Shown in pieces: positions 16,241 through 23,299 of a DNA stretch of 23,336 nt. The notes beneath the pieces are model-generated. The model saw only the letters and a program-made list of their open reading frames with translations. It made no database searches and had not been told where the DNA came from. The stretch is from an uncultured Porphyromonadaceae bacterium. GTDB lineage: Bacteria > Bacteroidota > Bacteroidia > Bacteroidales > Muribaculaceae. Both the position numbers and the translations under genes were made by a program. How positions within the stretch are numbered: position 1 is the stretch's first letter; the number at the start of each line of letters is the position of its first letter. The DNA lies in assembly GCA_902470475.1 (NCBI GenBank), contig CABRGT010000027.1:1-23336 (forward strand). Direction: 5' to 3'.

Positions 16241-17506
16241 CTAAACGTATTCGTTGCTCATGCGGAAAGTGAATGTCCGGCGACGGATGACCACGACGAC
16301 CGCAAAAAGCATGGTTAATATAAAATTGAACATGAATGGGAAATGATTGCCTGTGATTCCGAAGATATTGCGGAAGAAGTCGACGATGAACGGCGTGACT
16401 GCCACGGCGATATAATTGACCGACAGCACGATGGCCAGTGCAAGCGTGGATTTGCGTCCGTCGGTCACGGTATAGGTGGCCTTGTCGTAGATCACAGGCT
16501 GGAACACGCCGTAGCCGAATCCCATCAGGAGCGCCGCGATGTAGAGCAGAAAGTGTTCGCGGGCGACAGCCATCAGCAACAGTCCGGCCGCTATCGACAG
16601 GGCGGCGAGCAGCGAGGTGCGCTGGCCGAACAGGCGTATGACATACGGCAGGATAAAGCCCGGCAGAAAGACGGCGAGATAGAACAGCGCGGTCACCGTG
16701 CCGGTGATATCGCTGCTGAGGTGGTCTTCCTGAATCAGGAACGGCAGGTAGTAGGATATGATCGTCACGGCATATGTCGTGAACGCATAGAGCGCGATGA
16801 GTCCGACTATACGGCTGACAATGAATCCCGAGCGAATCTTCTCGCCCGTCACGGGCATACCCACTCCCGACACGGCCTCGGCGGCTTCCGAACCGGCTCC
16901 GGGCGGAGCCGTGTTCATTTTGGCGGATGCCGTGGGGTTGACGTTGCGCACGAATATCATCAGGGCCAGCGGAATAGCCGGAATGAGATATACAAGGAAG
17001 GGAAGATGCCAGTTGCCGTGGTTGAGCCATCCGACAGCGAAAGTAGCCAGTACAAGAGCGACATTAGATATGCCGCTCTTGATACCGAGCTGCTGCATGC
17101 GGTATTTACCCACGAAAATATCGGCGATAAGACCTGCTGCGAGCGGGATCACCAGGCCACAGCCGCACCCAAGGAGGCAGCTTACCAGGATGAGCATCGT
17201 CATCGAGTCGGCAAAGAAATAGAGAATGCCGGCAAGAAGATAAATCGCCAGACCGATCACCACGATCCTGACCTTGTCACGCGATTCCGAGAGCTTGCCC
17301 GAAAACAGCACGAACGGTATTATCAGGACGTTGGGCAGCACGGTCAGAAGCTGTATCTCCAGATCGGATGCCGACGGGAAGATCCTGTCGAGATTGCCAA
17401 GCATCGGGCTGACGGCCAGCCCCGGGAGGTTGACCACCAGCGAGACCGACCATATCGCCAGCAAAGCCGGCAATGTGATCGTGCCTTTTCCGGTGGGGAT
17501 TTTCAT
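16241..17506 (-). CDS. Major facilitator superfamily transporter
   Basis: This is a 421-residue inner-membrane transporter with about twelve hydrophobic helices in two six-helix halves. They are joined by a polar, alanine- and glycine-rich loop at about 205-235. The loop between helices 2 and 3 carries a partial MFS signature, FSGKLSESRDKVR, matching the GxLaDrxGrr motif. The substrate cannot be assigned. The gene lies 37 bp downstream of the GadC-like antiporter gene and 6 bp upstream of the porin gene in the transcribed direction. This suggests a second inner-membrane route for the same substrate or its decarboxylated product. The ATG at 17506 gives a short basic N-terminus before helix 1. 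Confidence 0.85.
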   Translation of the reverse strand: MKIPTGKGTITLPALLAIWSVSLVVNLPGLAVSPMLGNLDRIFPSASDLEIQLLTVLPNVLIIPFVLFSGKLSESRDKVRIVVIGLAIYLLAGILYFFADSMTMLILVSCLLGCGCGLVIPLAAGLIADIFVGKYRMQQLGIKSGISNVALVLATFAVGWLNHGNWHLPFLVYLIPAIPLALMIFVRNVNPTASAKMNTAPPGAGSEAAEAVSGVGMPVTGEKIRSGFIVSRIVGLIALYAFTTYAVTIISYYLPFLIQEDHLSSDITGTVTALFYLAVFLPGFILPYVIRLFGQRTSLLAALSIAAGLLLMAVAREHFLLYIAALLMGFGYGVFQPVIYDKATYTVTDGRKSTLALAIVLSVNYIAVAVTPFIVDFFRNIFGITGNHFPFMFNFILTMLFAVVVVIRRRTFTFRMSNEYV

Positions 17507-17543
17507 AACATATGATTGAAGAATTGTCTGAAAAAGCGGACTG

Positions 17544-19175
17544 TCATTTCTCCTCGGCCTCCTCTATATAGGCTTTCCTGATCTGCTCGGGGGTAGGCTG
17601 ATAGCCGGCCGGCCACTTTGACACCTGCGAGGGCTTGCGGCCTTCGATCTGCCAGTCGAAAGGATAGAAGTCGGATTTGCTGTCGCGCCATGATTTCTTA
17701 CGCAAAGCGTAGACAATCAGCGGCAGAGAGATGAACACGGCAACGCCGAGAATAAGCACGCCGACATAGACGGCGGGGCTGCCGGTCTTGATCTGCGACG
17801 GCGGGATGAAACTCAGGACTCCTGCCACTACGGCACCGGCAACGCCGAGAATGGTCACAAACCACATGCCGAACTTGCCGCCGGGCACTCTGAATCCGCG
17901 TGTCTTTTCGGGCGCGGTGTGACGCAGGCGTACGAATGAGATGTATATCGTCACGACCATGATCAAGTATATGATCGTCGACATCTGGCTAAGGATCTGA
18001 TAAGCCGACTCGACCGAAGGAAGCAGGACGAGCACGAGCGAAAGCAGCGTGACGATAGCGGCCTGAATGTAAAGTATAGTGGTCTGGATGCCGTTCTTGT
18101 TGGTGTGCTGGAGAGCGCGGGGCAGGTATCCTGCCTTACCCACGGCGAGAATACCGGCCGACGGGCCAGCGATGACGACACTGACCTGTCCGAGAACGCC
18201 GAAGGTGATCAGTACGGCCATGACATTTCCGAGCCAAGGCACACCAATGGCGGTCCACAGATCGTCGTAGGCCACGAGCAGGCTCTGCAGCAGGTTGATC
18301 TTGCTCTCGGGAATGACCACGCCTATGGCAAGGGTGCCGAGAATAAATATGGCCAGAATGATGAGCGAGGCAATGAAAATCGACTTCGGGAAGTTTTTGG
18401 CCGGATTCTTCATGCCGGGCACCTGCACGGCCTGGATCTCCATGCCCGCATAGAACAGAAAGATACTTGCCGCAAGAACTATCGTGCCGAACTGCGAGAA
18501 GTCGGGCCAGAACGGTTTGTCGAGCGGAAGGTAAACGGGCTTGCCCATCAGCAAGTATACGACGCCCATCACGATAAGCACGGCGGCCGGGATTATCGTG
18601 CCGCACAGACCGCCCATCGTACTGAGCCTGTTGGCATATTTCATGCCACGGAATGTGTTGAACGTGCACACCCAGTAGACGCCAAGCACGATCAGCAGAG
18701 TGTAGATCCTGTTTCCGGCGAGTCTTGCGTCAAATGCTTCGGGCCAGAAGATATATGCGAGCGCTACAGCGCCGAACATCAGCACGGCCGGGAACCATAT
18801 CACGACCATCTGCCATTCGAGGTACATGCTCAACCAGCCCACGCGGGTGCCGAAAGCTTCCGACACCCAGCGGAATACACCGCCCGAACGCGTATAGGTC
18901 GACGCCAGTTCGGCGCAGACAAGCGCGTACGGCACCAGAAATACGACGGCGGCAAAAACATAGTAGAAAATCGAGGTGAATCCGAACTCGGCCTGTGATG
19001 CAAGGCCACGCATGCTCAGGACCGTCGTGACGATCATGATGGCCATCGCCATCATCGAGATCTGCTTTTTGGCTCCTCCGGCAGGATGGTTCACCGGAGT
19101 TGTCTCTTTCACTTCGCCCGATGCGGAAGGTTTCTGCGTAGAGGCGGAAGCAGAAGTTTTGGTATAGTCAGCCAT
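17544..19175 (-). CDS. APC-superfamily amino acid antiporter, GadC-like
   Basis: This 543-residue inner-membrane protein belongs to the glutamate:GABA-antiporter branch of the APC superfamily. About twelve helices follow a 35-residue polar N-terminal extension. Several stretches run parallel to E. coli GadC as I recall it: YAGMEIQAVQVPGMKNP, FGVLGQVSVVIAGPSAG, HTNKNGIQTT and SFIPPSQIKTGSPAVYV. The last 60 residues are hydrophilic and end in a charged helix. In GadC the equivalent tail is a pH-responsive plug, so a similar role is possible. GadC swaps an amino acid for its decarboxylated amine. Here the neighbouring decarboxylase is not GadB but a pyruvoyl-type enzyme, so the substrate may differ. 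The true substrate is unknown. Confidence 0.85.
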   Translation of the reverse strand: MADYTKTSASASTQKPSASGEVKETTPVNHPAGGAKKQISMMAMAIMIVTTVLSMRGLASQAEFGFTSIFYYVFAAVVFLVPYALVCAELASTYTRSGGVFRWVSEAFGTRVGWLSMYLEWQMVVIWFPAVLMFGAVALAYIFWPEAFDARLAGNRIYTLLIVLGVYWVCTFNTFRGMKYANRLSTMGGLCGTIIPAAVLIVMGVVYLLMGKPVYLPLDKPFWPDFSQFGTIVLAASIFLFYAGMEIQAVQVPGMKNPAKNFPKSIFIASLIILAIFILGTLAIGVVIPESKINLLQSLLVAYDDLWTAIGVPWLGNVMAVLITFGVLGQVSVVIAGPSAGILAVGKAGYLPRALQHTNKNGIQTTILYIQAAIVTLLSLVLVLLPSVESAYQILSQMSTIIYLIMVVTIYISFVRLRHTAPEKTRGFRVPGGKFGMWFVTILGVAGAVVAGVLSFIPPSQIKTGSPAVYVGVLILGVAVFISLPLIVYALRKKSWRDSKSDFYPFDWQIEGRKPSQVSKWPAGYQPTPEQIRKAYIEEAEEK

Positions 19176-19201
19176 AGCGGTTATATTTTTAATGTTTGGA
19201 G

Positions 19202-19241
19202 AAAAAAGGGCGGCACCGGACCATAGATCCAGTGCCGGCCC
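19202..19241 (-). terminator. Strong intrinsic terminator between decarboxylase-like gene and antiporter gene
   Basis: Read on the minus strand, a GC-rich stem (arms 19241-19228 and 19220-19208, about 13 bp with one bulged C and one G-U pair, 7-nt loop) is followed at once by six T's (19207-19202). Only 26 bp separate the T-run from the antiporter start, and I see no TAnnTTTG box there. The antiporter is therefore probably expressed by partial read-through. Confidence 0.8.
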
Positions 19242-19261
19242 CCTGTTTAGTGTCTGATTTC

Positions 19262-19285
19262 ATGAGGGCTGTCAGCATCCCTCAT
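19262..19285 (-). repeat. Second hairpin in the decarboxylase-antiporter gap
   Basis: ATGAGGG (19262-19268) and CCCTCAT (19279-19285) form a perfect 7-bp stem with a 10-nt loop, 30 bp after the stop codon of the decarboxylase-like gene. No T-run follows. It may protect the 3' end of the upstream message. Confidence 0.5.
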
Positions 19286-19314
19286 TGAGCTTTCTCCGGA
19301 GAGTATATGTGGCC

Positions 19315-20472
19315 TTAGCGGGCAGGATAGACAACCGGGTATGCTTCAGCAAGCTTGGTGCCTACCTTGTAGTGTATACCGGGCTGGGCGGTGAAGCTTA
19401 CGTTGCTGGAGGCCTCGAATACCATGACGATATCCGAACCGCCGAACTGGAAGTATGAAATTTCCTCGCCCTTGTGGAGCACCTTGCCGACCTCAGCGGT
19501 AAGAACCACCGAAGAAACCTGGGCCATGCCCATAGGCAGGACAGCTACCAGGCCGATAGGACTGTCGATGACGATCAGACCGCGGCACTGCATGAATTCG
19601 TAGCCGGGTGAATCGGGAGCGTCGAGATGGCGGATCATCTTGACGTGGTTTCGTCCGTCAGGAATGGCTTCGTCTTGATCGGCAACTACTTCGAGATATA
19701 CCGTTCCCTGAATGAAACGCGATTCAAGAACACGTCCGGCCACAGGCGCGTGCTGGCGGTGATAGTCCGTGGTGTTAAGGAAGGCATGCATCCAGTGTCC
19801 GCCTTTGAAGCGGTCCTTGTAGGGACTGCCGTCGAGGAGTTCTTCAATCTTCCAGCGGATACCCTTGATGTCGACCTGCGAGTCCTCGCTTACTTCCCAC
19901 TGTCCGCCGAAAGTAGAGTCGGCAGGCGAAGTGATTATGCGGCTGTCGTCGATGGCGGCGATGGGGTGTGTACCGGGTTTGAAGTGGCGTGCGAAGAACT
20001 CGTTGAATGTTTTCCATCCTCCGTGAGGCTGGATATATGAATCCATGTTGTAGGCGGGCGAGTTGTAGTATGACTGGACGGCCTCCGGCGTAAGTGATTC
20101 CGGCTGGTCCATCCACTTGCCGAATTCCTGGATGTATCGTCTCATCCACAGCGACAGCGGAGTGAGCGGTTCGGCCGGATCATGCGGCATCACAGCGTTC
20201 TGAAGGCTCTTCACAGGCTCCTGATCGAGGATAAAGTAGAAGAGGCACACGTGTTTGTAGACTATCTTGCCGGGCTGGTTCTCGACCGGTACCCATGTGA
20301 GCTGGGCGTCGAGCCATTTGTAGTAGTCTTCGAGACTGTTCATTTCGTCCATCTCGACGGCATTGTATGACTTAGCCTTGTCAAATGCCTGCTGGAATTT
20401 GTCTTGCCAACCGTTTTTCTGGATCATGTCCAGCAATTCCTGTACAATCGGCTGGTGGGAAGTAGTTGCCAT
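19315..20472 (-). CDS. Phosphatidylserine-decarboxylase-like pyruvoyl enzyme (PsiD-like, soluble)
   Basis: This 385-residue protein resembles the phosphatidylserine decarboxylase family, whose members cut themselves before an internal serine that becomes a pyruvoyl cofactor. An N-terminal helical domain (about 1-150, PSDC-like) precedes the catalytic domain with GWKTFNEFFARHFKPG at 152-167. It then has TSPADS with D185, GGHWMHAFL, and DYHRQHAPVAGRV with H241. The processing site is FGGSD at 343-347, cleaving before S346 where the classic motif is GST or GSS. D185, H241 and S346 fit the autoprocessing triad. There is no membrane-anchoring segment. This layout is closer to PsiD-type L-tryptophan decarboxylases than to lipid-metabolism Psd. 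Beside a GadC-like antiporter, a small amino-acid substrate is more likely than phosphatidylserine. The substrate is unproved. Confidence 0.8.
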   Translation of the reverse strand: MATTSHQPIVQELLDMIQKNGWQDKFQQAFDKAKSYNAVEMDEMNSLEDYYKWLDAQLTWVPVENQPGKIVYKHVCLFYFILDQEPVKSLQNAVMPHDPAEPLTPLSLWMRRYIQEFGKWMDQPESLTPEAVQSYYNSPAYNMDSYIQPHGGWKTFNEFFARHFKPGTHPIAAIDDSRIITSPADSTFGGQWEVSEDSQVDIKGIRWKIEELLDGSPYKDRFKGGHWMHAFLNTTDYHRQHAPVAGRVLESRFIQGTVYLEVVADQDEAIPDGRNHVKMIRHLDAPDSPGYEFMQCRGLIVIDSPIGLVAVLPMGMAQVSSVVLTAEVGKVLHKGEEISYFQFGGSDIVMVFEASSNVSFTAQPGIHYKVGTKLAEAYPVVYPAR

Positions 20473-20868
20473 ATTCGTTTTTTTGTTTAGTTATTATTTG
20501 CCCATGAGAGGGTGTGTTTATGCTTTCTTGTTCGTCTCAGTATCGCGGGTAGTATTATTCCGTTTTCCAAGTATTATTTCTTCTAAATTCTGTATAATAA
20601 CATACTCCCGACGACAAAAGTTTCGGAATAATGTGATTTTTAACCGCTTTTTCCATAAAAACTTAAAGTCACGCCGACGGAAGGCATCAGTCTCCACCGC
20701 CCCGTAACTGTGCACACCCTGCGGCAAGTGTATGGCGGCTATCAGCTACGCATATCGGAGACGGCCAGTCATCATGCGAAATATCAACATATTGAGCGAT
20801 CGGAACAACATTCTATGGCGTGAAATAAACTTAAAAGACAAAATCATTGAAATATTTTGAAAAAAAGA
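20473..20868. other. Long divergent intergenic region without a recognised gene
   Basis: About 400 bp lie between the minus-strand decarboxylase-like gene and the DUF2795 promoter. The half next to the decarboxylase is AT-rich. For its minus-strand promoter I found only a weak candidate: TTTG at 20618-20615, then 20 bp, then TACAGAAT, which keeps just the TA of the -7 box. The middle part (about 20670-20790) is GC-richer and might be gene debris or an untranslated leader. Short open frames here have no convincing coding character. Confidence 0.5.
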
Positions 20869-20899
20869 TTGTTTATACATATAATTTAGCTTATCTTTG
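20869..20899 (+). promoter_or_regulatory. Bacteroidetes-type promoter for the DUF2795 gene
   Basis: TTG at 20869-20871 and TATCTTTG at 20892-20899 are separated by 20 bp, the same spacing and -7 box as the promoter at 13699. Transcription should start near 20905. This rules out the in-frame TTG at 20897, which lies inside the -7 box, as a start codon. Confidence 0.88.
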
Positions 20900-20953
20900 C
20901 GGCACTTTTTTCAACACTCCGTATATAACTACGACCCAAAATATAAACGCACT

Positions 20954-21175
20954 ATGTATTGGACACTCGAACTCGCATCAAAACTCGAAGACGCACCCTG
21001 GCCCGCCACCAAGGACGAACTCATAGACTACGCCATGCGCTCCGGCGCGCCCCTCGAAGTCATCGAAAACCTCCAGGAAATCGAAGACGAAGGCGACACC
21101 TACGAATCAATCGAAGACATCTGGCCCGACTACCCCTCCAAAGAAGACTTCCTCTTCAACGAAGACGAGTATTAA
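20954..21175 (+). CDS. Small acidic DUF2795-family protein
   Basis: This is a 73-residue, highly acidic protein beginning MYWTLELASKLEDAPWP and ending FLFNEDEY. I recognise it as the short DUF2795-type protein widely conserved in Bacteroidales. Its function is unknown to me. The middle part, TKDELIDYAMRSGAPLEVIENL, predicts two helices of a small helical domain; the tail is rich in D, E and aromatic residues. The ATG at 20954 is chosen because the well-conserved N-terminus starts there and the promoter -7 box excludes the upstream start. It stands alone, with its own promoter about 50 bp upstream and a strong terminator 30 bp after the stop, so it is a single-gene unit that is probably well expressed. 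Confidence 0.9.
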   Translation: MYWTLELASKLEDAPWPATKDELIDYAMRSGAPLEVIENLQEIEDEGDTYESIEDIWPDYPSKEDFLFNEDEY

Positions 21176-21205
21176 GCAGAAATTTTAACACAAACGCCTT
21201 ATAAT

Positions 21206-21249
21206 CAATGGTCAAGCAAAATGTGATTTGTTTGACCATTGGTGTTTTT
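21206..21249 (+). terminator. Strong intrinsic terminator of the DUF2795 gene
   Basis: Arms 21206-21220 and 21227-21241 pair over 15 bp (CAATGGTCAAGCAAA with its complement, one G-U pair) around a 6-nt loop. GTG and then TTTTT (21245-21249) follow. It starts 30 bp after the stop codon. Confidence 0.9.
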
Positions 21250-21412
21250 ATATTATAGCCTGCCTAAAATATCTATTGAAAACCAGATAGTCATAAACCT
21301 TTTTATTAATAAATTTATCTAAATTTCGGGCCTTTATCGTGGATATTCCGATGTTTGTGAATATTGGAATAATGTCCTCTCATGGGTAATGCAACTGAGC
21401 CTGTCCCGTGTT

Positions 21413-21447
21413 AAACTATAAAAAACTTTGAGGTTTTTTTATAGTTT
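21413..21447. repeat. Inverted repeat at the 3' end of the fic gene
   Basis: AAACTATAAAAAA (21413-21425) and its exact complement TTTTTTATAGTTT (21435-21447) form 13-bp arms around a 9-nt spacer. The right arm reaches into the fic stop codon. Nearly the same arms occur upstream of fic at 22782-22818. In RNA it could fold as a fic terminator; in DNA it could be a second protein-binding site. Confidence 0.85.
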
Positions 21448-22748
21448 TAGATAACCTTGTCTATTGTGCTGTCGAAATCAGCCCCTTTGATATATCCGCT
21501 TTTCTGCTTGTTCAGTTTTATTTCAGTTAAAAGGCCTGATTGAACTAACTCCGAAAGGTCTTTCTTTGCCGTCGGTTGCGTAACTAACATTCTGCCGGCG
21601 ATATCTTTGGCAGTCACTATCAAGTCGGCATCTTTTATAAACAAGTGCAGTATTGAGGCCTGACGCCTTGTAATTCCTCCAATTTTCAGCAATTGCACTT
21701 CATCTTTTTTCTGAGCAGTCTTGCGTTCGATATATGCTTTAAGCTCGTCAAAGGCTTTTTCAAGTGCATTTAAATGATACGTAATAAAGTATCCGATATC
21801 ATTACCATCGGCTTCAGACTGAAGAAATGATTTCTCGTATGAAGCCTTTGACTTATATATGATTCTTGAAATCGAAAGGTATTCGGTAAGCCAATACCCT
21901 TCTTTCAGAAGATACCAATAGAAAATAGCCCTGGCCGTACGGCCATTACCGTCAGCAAATGGATGGAGGAAGGAGATAAAGAAATGCAGTATGGCTCCTT
22001 TGATTATAGGATGGATGAATACTGTTACTTCATTGGAATTGGCAAATTGACAGAACCAAGCAATAGCTGCCGGTATTTCTGTGAATGATGGCGGTGTATG
22101 AACAATCTCATTGGTAACAGAGTTTGCCACAACAACATTGTCGTTCTGCCTGAATCGTCCTGCATCTTCCGGATTATCCATTGTGTTGTAAGTCATCAAT
22201 GAATGTATTTGAAGTAGAAATTCTGGGGTCATTGGCTGGTCCAGATTTTCAGAGAGGAACTGGATGGTTTGGTAATTGTTGTAAATCATCCATTGCGACT
22301 TATCCTTAGGTGTAATCTTATTTCGAAGCATTTCCTTAGCCACCTTTCGAGTAGTCGAGGCCCCTTCCATCTGGCTTGAAGAAATGGCTTCATCAATCAC
22401 AGAGTTCATCAAATATATTTTGCGGCTATCGCGAGGTATGAGAGACTCACTACCCCAAGATCCGCCAAATTGCATGTCGAAATTATGACAGAGTCTGGCC
22501 ATAGAATTTGTCATGCTGAAATGAATCCGGTAATTGGGATTCACTGTGATTTGATTACTCAAACGCAATTGTTTGAGCGCGGCCCAGATGTCTTCCGGGG
22601 TATCAAAGCCATTGATTTTCTTGTATTTCACCTTATTCCAGTAAGGGTACTCTTCCTGAAATTTACGAATTTCCTCCATCGATTCCGGAGTGAAAACTTC
22701 TGAAACTGACTTTGTGGCAGCGATATATTTGGGCGGTTGCTCTATCAT
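21447..22748 (-). CDS. Fic-domain AMPylase-type protein with C-terminal winged helix
   Basis: This is a 433-residue Fic/DOC protein; active members transfer AMP from ATP to target hydroxyls. The core motif HPFADGNGRTAR at 262-273 has the catalytic histidine and both anion-binding arginines, so it looks active. SSQMEG at 124-129 fits the inhibitory [S/T]xxxE[G/N] motif placed before the Fic core, a class II self-inhibited Fic. An N-terminal region precedes it (1-110). The C-terminal 75 residues (RRQASILHLFIKDADLIVTAKDIAG, described by its first residues RRQASILHLF, through to the end) look like a winged helix-turn-helix. I chose the ATG at 22748; a GTG at 22754 is two codons upstream. It is AT-richer than its neighbours and stands alone, suggesting acquisition. 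Confidence 0.9.
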   Translation of the reverse strand: MIEQPPKYIAATKSVSEVFTPESMEEIRKFQEEYPYWNKVKYKKINGFDTPEDIWAALKQLRLSNQITVNPNYRIHFSMTNSMARLCHNFDMQFGGSWGSESLIPRDSRKIYLMNSVIDEAISSSQMEGASTTRKVAKEMLRNKITPKDKSQWMIYNNYQTIQFLSENLDQPMTPEFLLQIHSLMTYNTMDNPEDAGRFRQNDNVVVANSVTNEIVHTPPSFTEIPAAIAWFCQFANSNEVTVFIHPIIKGAILHFFISFLHPFADGNGRTARAIFYWYLLKEGYWLTEYLSISRIIYKSKASYEKSFLQSEADGNDIGYFITYHLNALEKAFDELKAYIERKTAQKKDEVQLLKIGGITRRQASILHLFIKDADLIVTAKDIAGRMLVTQPTAKKDLSELVQSGLLTEIKLNKQKSGYIKGADFDSTIDKVI

Positions 22749-22771
22749 ACTCACATCAATTTATTTGTCCA

Positions 22772-22803
22772 CAAAATTAGTAAAACTATAAAAAAATTGC
22801 AAA
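22772..22803 (-). promoter_or_regulatory. Predicted fic promoter overlapping the inverted repeat
   Basis: On the minus strand, TTTG (22803-22800), 20 bp and TAATTTTG (22779-22772) fit the Bacteroidetes consensus. Transcription would begin near 22765, about 17 bp before the ATG. The -33 box sits in the spacer of the inverted repeat, and one repeat arm fills most of the interval between the two boxes. Confidence 0.75.
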
Positions 22804-22818
22804 TATTTTTATAGTTTT
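22782..22818. repeat. Inverted repeat (likely operator) upstream of fic
   Basis: AAAACTATAAAAA (22782-22794) and its exact complement TTTTTATAGTTTT (22806-22818) are 13-bp arms around an 11-bp spacer. The element covers the predicted fic promoter, as an operator would. The shared core with the 3' element is AACTATAAAAA. Binding by the Fic protein's own winged helix is an inference. Confidence 0.85.
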
Positions 22819-22990
22819 GTGCCATCGAATTTAGCGGCATCCCCCCGGTGAGATAGTCAGCAGGCTTATTGGTGAATAAACAGGAAGATAATTTCAAAGA
22901 TGTATTGCATTTTATTGCTTTTATAGCAAAGTTTGCTTGTCCATTTTTCGTAATAATAGGCTAATCACCTGTACATCAACCCATTCACAT

Positions 22991-23117
22991 CTCTCCAACA
23001 AGACGAGTATCAAGCAAAAAAATTTGATATAAATTCCTGCTTTTCGGATAGAATAATCGAATTTGTTTGCATATAAATCAGTCTTTAATCCGAGATGTGA
23101 GAATATCTGGAATATCC
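22991..23117 (+). pseudogene. Possible degenerate copy of the DUF2795 gene 3' end and downstream DNA
   Basis: Sequence from 22991 (CTCTCCAACAAGACGAGTAT, then CAAGCA) resembles the end of the DUF2795 gene at 21152 (CTCTTCAACGAAGACGAGTA, then TTAAGCA), with one base deleted and the stop codon altered. A second stretch, near 23086-23115 (ATCCGAGATGTGAGAATATC), resembles 21345-21373 downstream of that gene in the same order. The match is short and imperfect, so this is tentative. Confidence 0.35.
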
Positions 23118-23144
23118 AAACAAACAGACAACTGTCTTCAACTT

Positions 23145-23181
23145 CCAATCAGCACAATATGGATGCTGATTGGAGTTTTTT
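23145..23181 (+). terminator. Orphan intrinsic terminator
   Basis: CCAATCAGCA (23145-23154) and TGCTGATTGG (23164-23173) form a perfect 10-bp stem with a 9-nt loop. AG and then six T's (23176-23181) follow. It is a textbook plus-strand terminator, yet no plus-strand gene is recognised between it and 21175. Confidence 0.82.
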
Positions 23182-23218
23182 GCTCATATATATTCTCCTA
23201 TATTTCAGAAATATTAGG

Positions 23219-23226
23219 TAACTTTG
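23219..23226 (+). promoter_or_regulatory. Possible -7 promoter box near the window end
   Basis: TAACTTTG matches the TAnnTTTG -7 box. No TTG is found at the expected -33 distance, so the call is weak. It follows directly after a terminator, as expected at the border of a new plus-strand unit. Confidence 0.4.
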
Positions 23227-23299
23227 TATATGGAATATACACAAGAGAGCAAATCGTCAATACAAAATACACCGAACAAGGGAGGGTGTTGCAGAACTC

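Noticed and set aside
20363..20727. Short open frames on both strands in the region upstream of the decarboxylase-like gene
   Set aside because: They are low-complexity, overlap the start of the real gene or AT-rich leader, and have no family features.
20897..20953. N-terminal extension of the DUF2795 protein from a TTG at 20897
   Set aside because: The TTG lies within the promoter -7 box TATCTTTG and so upstream of the expected transcript start; the conserved protein begins at 20954.
20501..21388. CCTCTCATGGG present once in each orientation (about 20502 and 21376)
   Set aside because: An 11-bp match between two sites is expected by chance many times in a window of this size, and no structure surrounds it.
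21413..22818. Fic region as an insertion sequence or transposon
   Set aside because: The repeats at its ends are internal palindromes rather than terminal inverted repeats with target duplications, and no transposase or recombinase is encoded.
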